From: Chryseobacterium sp. IHB B 17019
Lineage (GTDB): Bacteria > Bacteroidota > Bacteroidia > Flavobacteriales > Weeksellaceae
NCBI RefSeq assembly: GCF_001456155.1
Contig: NZ_CP013293.1
Span: 2,790,001-2,854,000, forward strand
DNA: 64,000 bases
Direction of reading: 5' to 3'
Position numbers and translations under genes: made by a program. Below, piece by piece: positions 43,482 to 53,477 of this stretch. The notes below the pieces were generated by a model. It was not told where the DNA came from. It saw only the letters and a list, made by a program, of their open reading frames with translations, and did no database searches. Position 1 is the stretch's first letter, and every line of letters starts with the position of its first letter.

Positions 43482-45068
43482 ATGAAAAAACTTTACTTCT
43501 GTGCAATATTGTTATGCACGGCTTCGATATTGTATGCCCAGGAAGTGGTTTGGCAGAAAGACATCAAATCCTCGACCCAGGATTTTTTAAGCCAGGTAAC
43601 CACCACCATTGACCAGCAGTATTTAATTACAGGAAGCTCAATTCAGAGCGATAAGCTTCAAGCTTCAGGCAGTAAACAAAATAATGGCTACGACTATCAT
43701 TTGGTCAAATTAAACCAGCAAGGAGAAGAAGTCTGGGAAAAGTATTTCTCAGGGCAGAACCATGATTTTTTATCTGCAACGGTGAATACCCAGGAAGGAG
43801 GCTTCCTTCTCTCCGGAACTTCTTATAGTGGAAAATCTTTAGACAAAAAAGAAGAATCCAAAGGCGGTTCAGATATTTGGCTGATTAGACTCAATGAATT
43901 CGGTGATGAATTGTGGCAGAAAACAATCGGTACTCAAGCAGATGAAGAAGCAAGAGCTGTAATTCAAACCACGGATTTTGGATTTTTTGTTGCGGGTAAT
44001 ATTCAAAACTCAGCAAAAGGTTACGGCTCCAAAGATGTTTTGATTGTAAGACTGGATAAAAACGGAGGCATAGCCTCTCAAATTATATTAGGTGGAAAAG
44101 GGCTCGATGAAGTAGAGAAAATGATTCCTACCAAAGATGGTGGAGCTTTATTGGGAGTGTATTCACGCAGTGGAAAAGCTGCAACCAACAACCTTTCATC
44201 TGCAACCTCAAAACAAACAGAAAACTTCGGTGAAGGAGATTACTGGATCATTAAACTTAACAAAGACGGAAAGGTAGAATGGGAAAGGAACTTTGGAGGA
44301 AAAAGTGACGATCATTTGCGAACACTCGCTTTAACATCAACAGGCTTTTTAATCGGAGGAGAATCGAGATCGGAGAGATCAGGAAATAAAACCGTGGGAA
44401 TTGAAGAAGGAACAGACCTTTGGCTTATTTCACTTAATGAAAAAGGGGAAGAAATCTGGCAGAAATCTTATAATTTCAAGAACAGGGATGTTTTGATGGG
44501 AATGAGTGTTATTACAAAGAGCCAGGATACAAGAACCAGGAATCAAGATATTACCACAGGGATATTGCTTGGCGGTTACACCCAGGCAGAAGGAAGAATA
44601 GAGAATGAAGACGAAACGTTTTGGATGCTTTATGTAGACCAGAATGGAAATGAGCAGTGGAGAAAGCATGTGAAGGGAGAATCCAGAAAAAAAGAGGAAA
44701 GGTTATCTGATATTAAATTAAACAGAGATGGTTCCATTATTCTGGCAGGAACCAGTGCAGAAGAGCTTGGAAAAGAAAACTGGAAGATTGTAAAGCTGGG
44801 AGATAAGCAAATTGATCAGCTGATCGAAAAGCAGGATATTAAGATTTATCCAAATCCTGTATCGGACTATGCTTATGTAGAAATAGGTTTTGATTTTAAG
44901 GAAGCAGATATTTTGTTGTATGATATGTCCGGAAGACAGTTGCAAAGTTTGAAAACCAAAAACAAGGTAACCAAGATCAATACCCAGCCTTTAATCCAGG
45001 GAGCTTATCTGATTACCATTAAAACGGATACCAATAAAACAGCTAACGCCAAGTTGATTAAGAAATAA
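43482..45068 (+). CDS. T9SS type A sorting-domain protein with beta-propeller-like repeats
   Basis: 528 residues. Signal peptide (to ILYAQ), then six or seven repeats built around D-W-LI-RLNEFGDELWQKTIG and YWIIKLNKDGKVEWERNFGG, each followed by a G-FLLSGTS-type strand. This is the delta-60/WD-like pattern of secreted Bacteroidota proteins. A type A sorting domain occupies about 455-528 (IKIYPNPVSDYAYVEI ... KLIKK). It is likely displayed on the surface through T9SS. It is the first gene of a tight unit with two RHS-type genes (12-nt and 7-nt gaps), suggesting a joint role in the display or delivery of RHS proteins. Confidence 0.85.
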   Translation: MKKLYFCAILLCTASILYAQEVVWQKDIKSSTQDFLSQVTTTIDQQYLITGSSIQSDKLQASGSKQNNGYDYHLVKLNQQGEEVWEKYFSGQNHDFLSATVNTQEGGFLLSGTSYSGKSLDKKEESKGGSDIWLIRLNEFGDELWQKTIGTQADEEARAVIQTTDFGFFVAGNIQNSAKGYGSKDVLIVRLDKNGGIASQIILGGKGLDEVEKMIPTKDGGALLGVYSRSGKAATNNLSSATSKQTENFGEGDYWIIKLNKDGKVEWERNFGGKSDDHLRTLALTSTGFLIGGESRSERSGNKTVGIEEGTDLWLISLNEKGEEIWQKSYNFKNRDVLMGMSVITKSQDTRTRNQDITTGILLGGYTQAEGRIENEDETFWMLYVDQNGNEQWRKHVKGESRKKEERLSDIKLNRDGSIILAGTSAEELGKENWKIVKLGDKQIDQLIEKQDIKIYPNPVSDYAYVEIGFDFKEADILLYDMSGRQLQSLKTKNKVTKINTQPLIQGAYLITIKTDTNKTANAKLIKK

Positions 45069-45080
45069 CACTAATAATAC

Positions 45081-48000
45081 ATGAAAAACATAAAAAAGAA
45101 CCCAATAATTTATATATTACAATTATTCCTATTGTCAGTATCTTTTTCTGGCTATTCACAAATTACTAATGGAGCGGATGAAAGAAGTCCTTTTTCTTAT
45201 AATGTTTTATCAAATATAAAACCTCCACAGACCAGCGACTTTGTGAGATATGGCAATACTCCTGTTAATAAATATATCGGTGAACCTAATCTGGATATCC
45301 CACTTATAAACATGAAGTCAAATCAATTAGGAGATAATATATCAGTATCATTAGGATATAATTTTGCAGGCTTTGTTCCTAATAAAAGACCTGATATCGT
45401 TGGGCTCAATTGGCATCTTAATATGGGAGGAGTTATAACTCGAGAGATAAGATCTATTGCTGATGACCAAAAAGGAGCAAGCGCTACCTCGGGTGGACTT
45501 TTCGGTCAGACTAAGGATGGGCTGATTGTAGGTTTACGAAACAAGCAGAACTGTCTTCCTTTACATACAAATACAGGTATTTTTAATTTAAGCTCCAGTA
45601 CTGGAGGTTTTACAGGTGATCTTGATTATAAACTGAAGGGCTGTGATGTATATACAGCCTATGATGGAGATGCTGATATTTTCAGCTTTAACTTTAACGG
45701 TATCAACGGTAAGTTTTTTGTTGATAATGATAATCAGATCAGGATGCTTGGTGATAATGTTAAAGGCTTTAAAGTGGATATATCAAATGTAAGCATTCAA
45801 CCAATTACTAATCAATGTAAGCCGCTATATTCTGAGATAAAAATTACAGATTCAAGAGGAAATATCTATTATTTTGGTGGTGAATCTAGAAACTTAGAAT
45901 ACAACATCAATCTTTCCCGCGATCAGCAAAATACTGAAACAAAATCAGGCCTGCCGGTTATTACGGCATGGCATTTAAAGAAAATAGAATATAGTAATGG
46001 GGAGATTGTTAATTATAATTATAGAGATGATTCTATCTTAAGTGATTCATTTTGTAATGGAGGTTCAGACTATTTCGACTGGCACGGCATAGGCGATCTG
46101 GTACAGCTTAGGAAACAGTTTATAATTTACAATAAACTATACCTACAGGATATGAAATGTCATCTGTCAGCAATCACCGCTTGCCAGGGCAGTGAGAAAT
46201 CATATTCAGTAACTAAAAGAGTAATCCTGGAAAATATTACAGGTAACGGCTTTAATGTTAATATTAAGCAATCTTTACAGCCCTATACCTTTAATTATGA
46301 AAGCACTGATATTTCATATTTTCAAAGAATACAAAATACAAAAGTTGATTCAATCACGTTATATTCAGGTGCTAAAAAAGTCAATCAGTTCATTTTCAAT
46401 TATGAGCTTATAGGAGGCACTGCAAGTCAGGGATCATATCCAAGGCTTTTTCTTAAACAGCTTAAGGAGAATGGAAAAAATCCCTATATTTTTAATTATG
46501 ATATTCCGAGTGGAACTGTATTTCCAAAAGCAATTACAAAACAGATTGATTATTGGGGGTTTTATAATGGAAAAGCAGGAAACGAAAGTCTTCAATATTT
46601 AATCCCTCAGGAACAGTATGATGCGGCAGGTGACTACTATTATACATCTTCTATTCGGGAACCGGATTTTAATTTTGCCAAATTAGGCTTGTTAAAAGAA
46701 GTAATTTACCCTACAAAAGGCTTAACAAAGTTTGAATTTGAAGAACACAATTATAACTATAGGATAGAAAGGAAAAAAAATAATGCTTATCTGCCCCAGT
46801 TGATGACATACAGTGGAATTGCAGGAGGAGCCAGAATTAAAAGCATCACCGAGGAAATTGATGGTATCGCAGTCCAAAAAAAAGAATACGCCTATTCAGA
46901 TGGTATTCTAAGCCAATGGCCAAGGTATACAATACGGCTTAACCTTCCTGCCGGAGATTTTGTCCCTCCTCAAACACTCCTTTACTGGAGGTCATCATCA
47001 TTGATGCCTACTTTATTGGAATCATCTATGATAAGTTACGGTAAGGTAACAGAATTCCAAACCAATAAAGGAAAAGTAGAATCCTATTTTTCTAATTATT
47101 CAACAAACCCAGACATTAATGATACTAATATTGCAATTAATACGAATAATACGCTCCGCCTTGCCGATGATCTGGAACTGGCAAAAAATTATATTGGAAT
47201 TTATTTAAATGATGCCAGTGAAGAGAGAGGGAAAATTAAGCAGGAAATTATCTATGATAATCAAAACTTTTTGTTGAAAAAAAACATTTACACCTATAAT
47301 GAAAACCCGAACAGATATAGTGACTATGCTGCGGAAATTCATTTATCAGGACCAGCTGTCCAGGCCAATAAAAGGTATTATTATCCAACGAATCTTACTA
47401 AAAAAGAAACCCATGACTATTTCTATGCAGGTGGGCAGCAAAGAGAGGCCGTTACTACAGAAAACTTTACCTACAGCGGAACACCGGATTTTCAATTGAC
47501 CAATAAACAAACGATTTCTTCTGATGGTTCGGTCAATGTACAACAAATTAAATATGCTGTCCAAGATGGAAATTCTTTAATGATCAGTAAAAATATGATT
47601 TCCCTTCCCATAGAAAATACGTTGATAAATAAGAAAGATATAAATGATGCTGGTAAGATCATCTCTCGCCATAAGAATGTTTATCCAGCTTCACTTCCTA
47701 CATCCCAAACAGGGAATTTGGTATTGCCAACTTCTGTATTATCTTATGATCTTCAGAATATTAATACTACAGTTACCGATATTTCTTATGACAAATATGA
47801 TTCAAGAGGTAACTTACAACAGTACACCACCAAAGACGGGATTCCCACAACTATCATCTGGGGTTACAACCAAACACAGCCAATTGTTAAAATAGAAGGT
47901 GCAAAGTTATCAGATATCCCACAATCAATGATTGATACTATTATTAATGCCTCCAACACGGATGCTTCAGCGGGAAGAAACAATGACGAAACAGCATTAT

Positions 48001-48218
48001 TAACAGTATTAGATTCATTCAGGAACAATACGGCTTTATCAGGTTACCAAATAACTACCTACACTTATGATCCGTTGATAGGGGTAAGAAGTATAACTCC
48101 TCCATCAGGAATAAGAGAAGTTTACCTCTATGATACCGCCAACAGGCTTATGGAAATCAGAGAAGGAAACCAGACAGGCAAGCTATTAAAAGAATTCAAA
48201 TACAATTATAAAAACTAA
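45081..48218 (+). CDS. Secreted YD-repeat (RHS-like) protein
   Basis: 1045 residues. Signal peptide (ending SGYSQ), then a long beta-rich shell with recurrent Y-F-NYE, ITAWHLKKIEYSNGEIVNYNY and SGIAGGARIKSITEEIDG segments common to large Bacteroidota proteins encoded next to RHS genes. YD-type repeats appear only at the end (TTYTYDPLIGVRSITPP, REVYLYDTANRLMEIREG). It lacks the RHS core and a toxin tip and ends in YNYKN. It stands 7 nt before the RHS protein gene. It could form the N-terminal part of the shell with its neighbour, as a split RHS protein. Confidence 0.8.
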   Translation: MKNIKKNPIIYILQLFLLSVSFSGYSQITNGADERSPFSYNVLSNIKPPQTSDFVRYGNTPVNKYIGEPNLDIPLINMKSNQLGDNISVSLGYNFAGFVPNKRPDIVGLNWHLNMGGVITREIRSIADDQKGASATSGGLFGQTKDGLIVGLRNKQNCLPLHTNTGIFNLSSSTGGFTGDLDYKLKGCDVYTAYDGDADIFSFNFNGINGKFFVDNDNQIRMLGDNVKGFKVDISNVSIQPITNQCKPLYSEIKITDSRGNIYYFGGESRNLEYNINLSRDQQNTETKSGLPVITAWHLKKIEYSNGEIVNYNYRDDSILSDSFCNGGSDYFDWHGIGDLVQLRKQFIIYNKLYLQDMKCHLSAITACQGSEKSYSVTKRVILENITGNGFNVNIKQSLQPYTFNYESTDISYFQRIQNTKVDSITLYSGAKKVNQFIFNYELIGGTASQGSYPRLFLKQLKENGKNPYIFNYDIPSGTVFPKAITKQIDYWGFYNGKAGNESLQYLIPQEQYDAAGDYYYTSSIREPDFNFAKLGLLKEVIYPTKGLTKFEFEEHNYNYRIERKKNNAYLPQLMTYSGIAGGARIKSITEEIDGIAVQKKEYAYSDGILSQWPRYTIRLNLPAGDFVPPQTLLYWRSSSLMPTLLESSMISYGKVTEFQTNKGKVESYFSNYSTNPDINDTNIAINTNNTLRLADDLELAKNYIGIYLNDASEERGKIKQEIIYDNQNFLLKKNIYTYNENPNRYSDYAAEIHLSGPAVQANKRYYYPTNLTKKETHDYFYAGGQQREAVTTENFTYSGTPDFQLTNKQTISSDGSVNVQQIKYAVQDGNSLMISKNMISLPIENTLINKKDINDAGKIISRHKNVYPASLPTSQTGNLVLPTSVLSYDLQNINTTVTDISYDKYDSRGNLQQYTTKDGIPTTIIWGYNQTQPIVKIEGAKLSDIPQSMIDTIINASNTDASAGRNNDETALLTVLDSFRNNTALSGYQITTYTYDPLIGVRSITPPSGIREVYLYDTANRLMEIREGNQTGKLLKEFKYNYKN

Positions 48219-48225
48219 TAAACTG

Positions 48226-51200
48226 ATGAAAAAAATCTTAATTCCTATAGGAACTTTATTGGTATCAGGTTTTGCTTATGCCCAAAACCAGTCAAGTTCC
48301 ACGGAAAATTACGTTTATTCAAAAACCTATTTAGATTATAACGGAACCACGCCTACCAAAACTTCAGAAACCGTACAGTATTTCGATGGTTTAGGAAGAC
48401 CCAAACAAGTGGTTAATATCAAAGCATCACCACTGGGGAAAGACGTTGTCAGTCCAATTATTTATGATGGATTTGGGCGTCAGACCAGAGATTATCTTCC
48501 CGTACCACAGCAGGGAACAAATAATGGAGCAATATATTCTCAAACACAGGGTTTAGTAGATTTTCCTATTGGAGATCCCACCAATACCTATATCAATGAA
48601 AAAGCATTTTCCGAGAAAGTATTGGAAAACTCACCTCTGGATAGGGTTTTGCAACAGAAACAAGTTGGATCGGCATGGCAAACCAAACCTGTACAATTTG
48701 GCTACGATGCTAATATTGATGGTGAAGTAAAGAAATATATAGCAACATTTAATTATACTACATTTACATCAAGCCTTAGCCTTTCTTCAACAGGATATGC
48801 AGCAGGCCAGTTGTATAAAAACACGGTTACAGACGAAGATGGCAACCAGACTATAGAATTCAAAAACGGACGGGGACAGGTTTTGCTGGTAAGGAAAGTG
48901 AACGGAACAGAAAATGTTGACACTTATTACGTTTATAACGATTACAATCAATTGGCGTTTGTAATTCCGCCGTTGGCTACTTTAGCAGCAGATCCTAATA
49001 CGGTGCTTAATGATTTGTGCTATCAGTATATATATGACGGCAGGAACAGATTGGTTGAAAAGAAGCTTCCGGGCAAAGGCTGGGAATATATGGTGTATAA
49101 CAAGGCTGATCAATTAGTGATGAATCAGGACACAAACCTTAAATCTCAAGGCAAGTGGCTGTTTACAAAATATGACAGTTTTGGAAGAATCGTTTATACA
49201 GGGATTGTCAATTCTGGAGGAGATAGAATAACCTGGCAAAATATAGTTAATGATTTGAGTATTACCGAATCAAGAGATTCTACAGGATTTACAAAAAACG
49301 GAATGACTATTTATTATTCCAACACGTATTTCACTTCAAGTATTACTAATATTTTAAGTATTAATTATTATGACTCTTATCCTGGATACTATTTTAACCC
49401 TTCTTTCCCAACAGATATATTTGGTGAAGCACCATTAACTGAAACTCCGAATACATTAGGTGTTAGCACGAAAAGCCTTCCTGTAATGAGTCTGGTAAAG
49501 AATATTGAAGATGATAACTGGACGAAGAATTACACCTATTACGATAAAAAAGGAAGAGCAATCGGGTCTTATTCCATTAATCATTTGGGTGGAAGAACCA
49601 AGGTAGATTCCAAACTTGATTTTGCAGGAGCAGTTCAGCAAAGTATTACCAGACATAAGAGACTAAATGGTGATGCAGACAAAATCATTACAGAAAATTT
49701 CACTTATGATCATCAGAATAGGTTATTATCACATACTCATCAGATAGATACAAATCCCGTTGAATATCTAGCCCAGAATACTTATAATGAGATTTCTCAG
49801 ATTACAAATAAAAAAGTAGGAGGAACAACTCCTTCCAGTCCTTTGCAGAGTGTTGATTATGCTTACAATATCAGGGGCTGGATGACCAAGATCAATGATC
49901 CTGCAAATTTGAGTGGGAAATTGTACGGATATGAAATGAAGTATCAGAATCCACAATCTGGTGGTTGGATTCCACAATATAATGGAAACATTTCGGAGAT
50001 AGACTGGAAAAGCTCACAAGATGATGTTTTAAGAAGATATAATTATGAATACGATCCTCTTAATCGTCTGGTAGGAGGATATTATCTGGAACCTAATTCC
50101 TCTATTGTATGGGTAGGATATTTCCATGAATATTATAACTATGATTTAAATGGGAATATCACCCGATTGGTCCGAATGGGAAAACCTGTCGCTCCCCAAA
50201 CTACGGCTCAGCAAATCGATGAGCTCATTTATACCTATGCAGGAAACAGGCTTATCACAGTTTCAGATGCATCACAGAATAATTCAGGTTATCCATTAGG
50301 CGGAAGTACAATATCTTACGACGTCAATGGTAATATGACCAACCATTTGGATAAAGGAATTTCTTTAATCCAATACAACTATCAGAATTTACCGAAACAA
50401 ATTACCTCATCACTGGGAAATACCTCTTATATCTATAGAGCCGATGGTGGAAAAGTAAAGAAAATTTTTGGCAGTAAAATAACCGATTATTTGGATGGTT
50501 TCCAATATGAGAATGCTGTATTGAAGTTTTCCCCTACCTCCGAAGGTTATTTTAATTTTGAAAATAATAAGTATATTTACAACTATACAGACCATTTAGG
50601 AAATATAAGAATCAGCTATTTTAATAATGGTTCGGGAGTAGAAGTTCTTGAAGAAAATAATTATTATCCTTTTGGATTAAAACATGAAGGATATAATGGA
50701 TTAGCTGGAAATCCTAGTTATCAGTATAAGTATAATGGCAAAGAATTGCAGGAGACAGGAATGTATGATTATGGAGCAAGGTTTTATATGCCTGACTTAG
50801 GTAGATGGGGTGTGGTTGATCCGCTGGCAGAGAAGATGACAAGACACAGTCCATATAATTATGCTTTTAATAATCCCATTCGATTTGTTGATCCGGATGG
50901 GAGAAAACCAGATCAATTTATAACAATGGGTGACCTAATAAATGATAGCACTTCACCATCAGATTGGTATCAAAATCTTAAGACGGGTAATTATGAATGG
51001 AAAGATTCAAATAAGGAAATTAAGGGTTATAAACATTTAGGTAAAAGATATCAATTTGGCGAATCTTATAATGGTCAAGATAGAATGTATTATCTACATT
51101 TAAATGGTTCTGCAACAGAAAAAACAGGAGATAACAGCTTCACACTATCCCATGCTGAAAATAATAACTCTATTACTACGATTAATGGAGAGACGATTAC

Positions 51201-51672
51201 TTCTTCTGCAACAAGTGTGAGTGGTTTATCGGCTCAAATTTCTTATACGAAACAGTTGATGGGACCTTTTGGAGTTACGGGTAGCCTTGGATATGTAGCA
51301 GATGCGGATACTGGAACTTTTGGTGGTAAACTATATTATTCTGTGGGATGGTCTATGTCTGTTTCTGCAGGCTTTAGCGCTGATTTTAATGCTATTAAAG
51401 CCTCTAATCCGGAAACATTATTTAATGCTAGAAGAGATTTTCAAGGATTTGGTAATAGCGTAAGTTTAGGATACGGCGGGGGATTTGTCTTAGGGGCGTC
51501 TTCAGCAACAAATAATTTTGTTGGATCTGGGAAAGATTATAATCTAATGCAAGCTGGAAGATATGATGGAGGATATACTACTTTTGGAGTTACATATGGT
51601 TTTGGAAAACCATCAATTGGAGCGTCACTTGCTAGGACTCATACTCAATTTATTAATTTAAAAAGAAAATAA
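48226..51672 (+). CDS. RHS repeat-associated core protein with variable C-terminal tip
   Basis: 1148 residues. Signal peptide (ending GFAYAQ), a DUF6443-type N-terminal domain (ENYVYSKTYLDYNG, VQYFDGLGRPKQVV), then YD repeats (YDPLNRLVGGYY, YDLNGNITRL, YDVNGNMTN). The RHS core ends with YGARFYMPDLGRWGVVDPLAEK (about 849-870) and NPIRFVDPDGR (to about 893). The remaining 255 residues are unrelated to the core: a linker (DWYQNLKTGNYEWKDS) and a Gly/Ser-rich beta domain (GVTGSLGYVADADTGTFGGKLYYSVGW ... YGGGFVLGASSATNN). RHS shells encapsulate and deliver such tips, often toxins; this tip is not one I recognise. The next gene overlaps by 1 nt. Confidence 0.9.
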   Translation: MKKILIPIGTLLVSGFAYAQNQSSSTENYVYSKTYLDYNGTTPTKTSETVQYFDGLGRPKQVVNIKASPLGKDVVSPIIYDGFGRQTRDYLPVPQQGTNNGAIYSQTQGLVDFPIGDPTNTYINEKAFSEKVLENSPLDRVLQQKQVGSAWQTKPVQFGYDANIDGEVKKYIATFNYTTFTSSLSLSSTGYAAGQLYKNTVTDEDGNQTIEFKNGRGQVLLVRKVNGTENVDTYYVYNDYNQLAFVIPPLATLAADPNTVLNDLCYQYIYDGRNRLVEKKLPGKGWEYMVYNKADQLVMNQDTNLKSQGKWLFTKYDSFGRIVYTGIVNSGGDRITWQNIVNDLSITESRDSTGFTKNGMTIYYSNTYFTSSITNILSINYYDSYPGYYFNPSFPTDIFGEAPLTETPNTLGVSTKSLPVMSLVKNIEDDNWTKNYTYYDKKGRAIGSYSINHLGGRTKVDSKLDFAGAVQQSITRHKRLNGDADKIITENFTYDHQNRLLSHTHQIDTNPVEYLAQNTYNEISQITNKKVGGTTPSSPLQSVDYAYNIRGWMTKINDPANLSGKLYGYEMKYQNPQSGGWIPQYNGNISEIDWKSSQDDVLRRYNYEYDPLNRLVGGYYLEPNSSIVWVGYFHEYYNYDLNGNITRLVRMGKPVAPQTTAQQIDELIYTYAGNRLITVSDASQNNSGYPLGGSTISYDVNGNMTNHLDKGISLIQYNYQNLPKQITSSLGNTSYIYRADGGKVKKIFGSKITDYLDGFQYENAVLKFSPTSEGYFNFENNKYIYNYTDHLGNIRISYFNNGSGVEVLEENNYYPFGLKHEGYNGLAGNPSYQYKYNGKELQETGMYDYGARFYMPDLGRWGVVDPLAEKMTRHSPYNYAFNNPIRFVDPDGRKPDQFITMGDLINDSTSPSDWYQNLKTGNYEWKDSNKEIKGYKHLGKRYQFGESYNGQDRMYYLHLNGSATEKTGDNSFTLSHAENNNSITTINGETITSSATSVSGLSAQISYTKQLMGPFGVTGSLGYVADADTGTFGGKLYYSVGWSMSVSAGFSADFNAIKASNPETLFNARRDFQGFGNSVSLGYGGGFVLGASSATNNFVGSGKDYNLMQAGRYDGGYTTFGVTYGFGKPSIGASLARTHTQFINLKRK

Positions 51673-52025
51673 TGAATAGAAAAAGTTTAAACATGTTGTT
51701 AATTTCGGTTGCTTTTTTAATTATTGTTATTTATAATTTTATACTTCCTCATTCTAGTGAAAATTCTTATTTAGAAAAAATAAAAAATGAGAATATATAT
51801 TCTATTGTAATTAGAAAATTTATTGATTATAATAATCATGGTATCCCTTATATTGTATATAAAAAAGATAGTATTATAATTTATAGGGAATGGGAAAATC
51901 AAATTAATATAGGAGATTCAATAATAAAACCCAAAGGATCATTGAACATTACAATAAAAAATCCTAATAAAGTTTTAAATCTTAATTATGAAGATATGAA
52001 AGATTTGGAATTGCCAAATCCTTAA
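51672..52025 (+). CDS. Small membrane-anchored protein, putative immunity protein
   Basis: 117 residues. One N-terminal membrane helix (about 8-26, MLLISVAFLIIVIYNFIL), then a 90-residue extracytoplasmic domain with strands (YSIVIRKFIDYNNHGIPYIVYKKDSIIIYREW). Start and stop overlap the RHS stop by 1 nt. It is very AT-rich, more so than the RHS core. Position and size fit an immunity protein for the RHS tip, but the family is unknown, so the role is an inference. Two hairpins follow. Confidence 0.6.
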   Translation: MNRKSLNMLLISVAFLIIVIYNFILPHSSENSYLEKIKNENIYSIVIRKFIDYNNHGIPYIVYKKDSIIIYREWENQINIGDSIIKPKGSLNITIKNPNKVLNLNYEDMKDLELPNP

Positions 52026-52029
52026 CCTG

Positions 52030-52056
52030 CTACGCAAAGTCTGAGACTTTGCGTAG
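52030..52056. terminator. Perfect hairpin after the RHS locus
   Basis: A 12-bp stem (52030-52041 with 52045-52056), TGA loop, no T tract; it lies directly before a second hairpin. Confidence 0.55.
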
Positions 52057-52059
52057 ATA

Positions 52060-52092
52060 AAAATAACCCACCGCAATTGCGGTGGGTTTTGT
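52060..52092. terminator. Terminator of the RHS locus
   Basis: A perfect 10-bp stem AACCCACCGC/GCGGTGGGTT around AATT (52065-52088), T-rich after it and A-rich before it; it can act on both strands. Confidence 0.85.
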
Positions 52093-52193
52093 TGTTATAA
52101 TGTTCTGTTTTGTATATGGAACAGAACTATAATACAGTAATATTTTAAGTTTTCAGCACTATAAAGTAGCAAGTATTATCCAGCTCCTGTAAT

Positions 52194-52946
52194 CTACTCC
52201 TTAATCAACTGCTCAAAAGAAGTCGATCCATCCTTCAAAGTAATTTCAAAATAATAATTTCCGGATTTCAAATCAGAAACATTGATTTCGTTTCCATTCA
52301 TTTTTATAGATCTTACTTTTCTTCCTGTAGATTCAAAAATATCAACTGATTTTATTTTATCAGCATTTTTGAAGCTAACGGTTTCTTTGGCGGGATTAGG
52401 GTAAAGAACAACCTTTTTACTCTCGAGAGCGAAGTCATTTGTTCCTAAAACTCCTGCCATGTTTAAGGTAGCATATCCTCTGTTACCTGCTCCATGATTG
52501 CTTATAGTCAAAGTATTATTACCTTTTGCAAAGAAAATTCCGAAAGGTCCCGCAGCGTTTGGTATTGCTGTATCTCCTGCTCCGCCTGCTAAACTTCTGG
52601 TAGCAATTACTGTTCTTGTTCCTCCGCTAGTTGTATTAGATGTTACAGTCCAGTCTTGAGCTGCATCTGCAGACGGGGTAGCGCCAACTCCATTAAAACT
52701 ATAATCTCTATTAGCAGTAGAATTATAAATAAATCCGTCCGCACCTGCTGCCATTCCGCTACTCCCAAATCCGATTCCCATAAATGAATTGTCTGGGCCA
52801 ATTAAGGTTAAAGTAGCCTCAGTTGGTGATGTTACCAACTTTACAGTCATTCCGGTTGAGCCTAGACTCACTGTTCCTGAGGAAAAAAACTGGGCTCCGA
52901 GAGAAGTTGCAAGAGCCATTGATAATGTTAGTAAAACTTTTTTCAT
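52194..52946 (-). CDS. DOMON-like protein with T9SS type A sorting domain
   Basis: 250 residues. Signal peptide (ending SLGAQ), then a beta-sandwich (about 20-165) with MGIGFGSSGMAAGADGFIYN, the strand-turn typical of DOMON domains, which bind haem or sugars. Methionines in VKLVTSP...MGIGFG and a histidine in ISNHGAGNRG are candidate haem ligands. A type A sorting domain (about 180-250: LYPNPAKETVSFKN ... FEQLIKE) indicates surface display. It is the last gene of the operon and the gap to the ankyrin gene is 3 nt. Confidence 0.75.
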   Translation of the reverse strand: MKKVLLTLSMALATSLGAQFFSSGTVSLGSTGMTVKLVTSPTEATLTLIGPDNSFMGIGFGSSGMAAGADGFIYNSTANRDYSFNGVGATPSADAAQDWTVTSNTTSGGTRTVIATRSLAGGAGDTAIPNAAGPFGIFFAKGNNTLTISNHGAGNRGYATLNMAGVLGTNDFALESKKVVLYPNPAKETVSFKNADKIKSVDIFESTGRKVRSIKMNGNEINVSDLKSGNYYFEITLKDGSTSFEQLIKE

Positions 52947-52949
52947 ATT

Positions 52950-53477
52950 TTAATTTTTTAAGAGGTTGATGATTTCTTTATTGTTTGTTTGTAAGGCATA
53001 TTCAAAAGGAGTCATTCCTTGAGAATCTTTTATAGTTTTGTCAGCTTTGTATTTTAGTAATAGCTCGATTAGTTCTTTATTACCAAATTTTACAGCCCAA
53101 AATAAAGGAGTAGATCCTGTAGTATCCGCGAGATTCGGATTCGCATTTTTCTTTAGAATATGCTCTACCAAATCCTTATTATACTTCACCGATAGCCCTG
53201 CCAATGCAGTTCCTTCCTGGCTTTTATAATTAATATCTTTCACATTATCCATTAAAAACTTAGCCACTTCCACGTTGCCTCTGTAACATGCCAGAATAAG
53301 TGGTGAAAATCCGCTATCGTTAGTTTGATTGATAATATCCGGGTTCTGTTTCATCAGTTCTTTTACTTCAGTTACAGTACCGGTTCTGGCAATATCAAAA
53401 ATCGATTTTGCTTTTTCCTGAGCAGATACAAATGTAAAACTCAGGAAAATACTTATCATTAAAATCAACTTTTTCAT
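52950..53477 (-). CDS. Exported ankyrin-repeat protein
   Basis: 175 residues. Signal peptide (ending TFVSAQ), then four to five ankyrin repeats: the GFSPLILACYRGNVEVAKFLM, GSTPLFWAVKFGNKELIELLLKYKAD and GMTPFEYALQTNNKEIINLL units are canonical. A periplasmic protein-binding scaffold is likely. The start overlaps the YceI stop by 4 nt. Confidence 0.9.
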   Translation of the reverse strand: MKKLILMISIFLSFTFVSAQEKAKSIFDIARTGTVTEVKELMKQNPDIINQTNDSGFSPLILACYRGNVEVAKFLMDNVKDINYKSQEGTALAGLSVKYNKDLVEHILKKNANPNLADTTGSTPLFWAVKFGNKELIELLLKYKADKTIKDSQGMTPFEYALQTNNKEIINLLKN

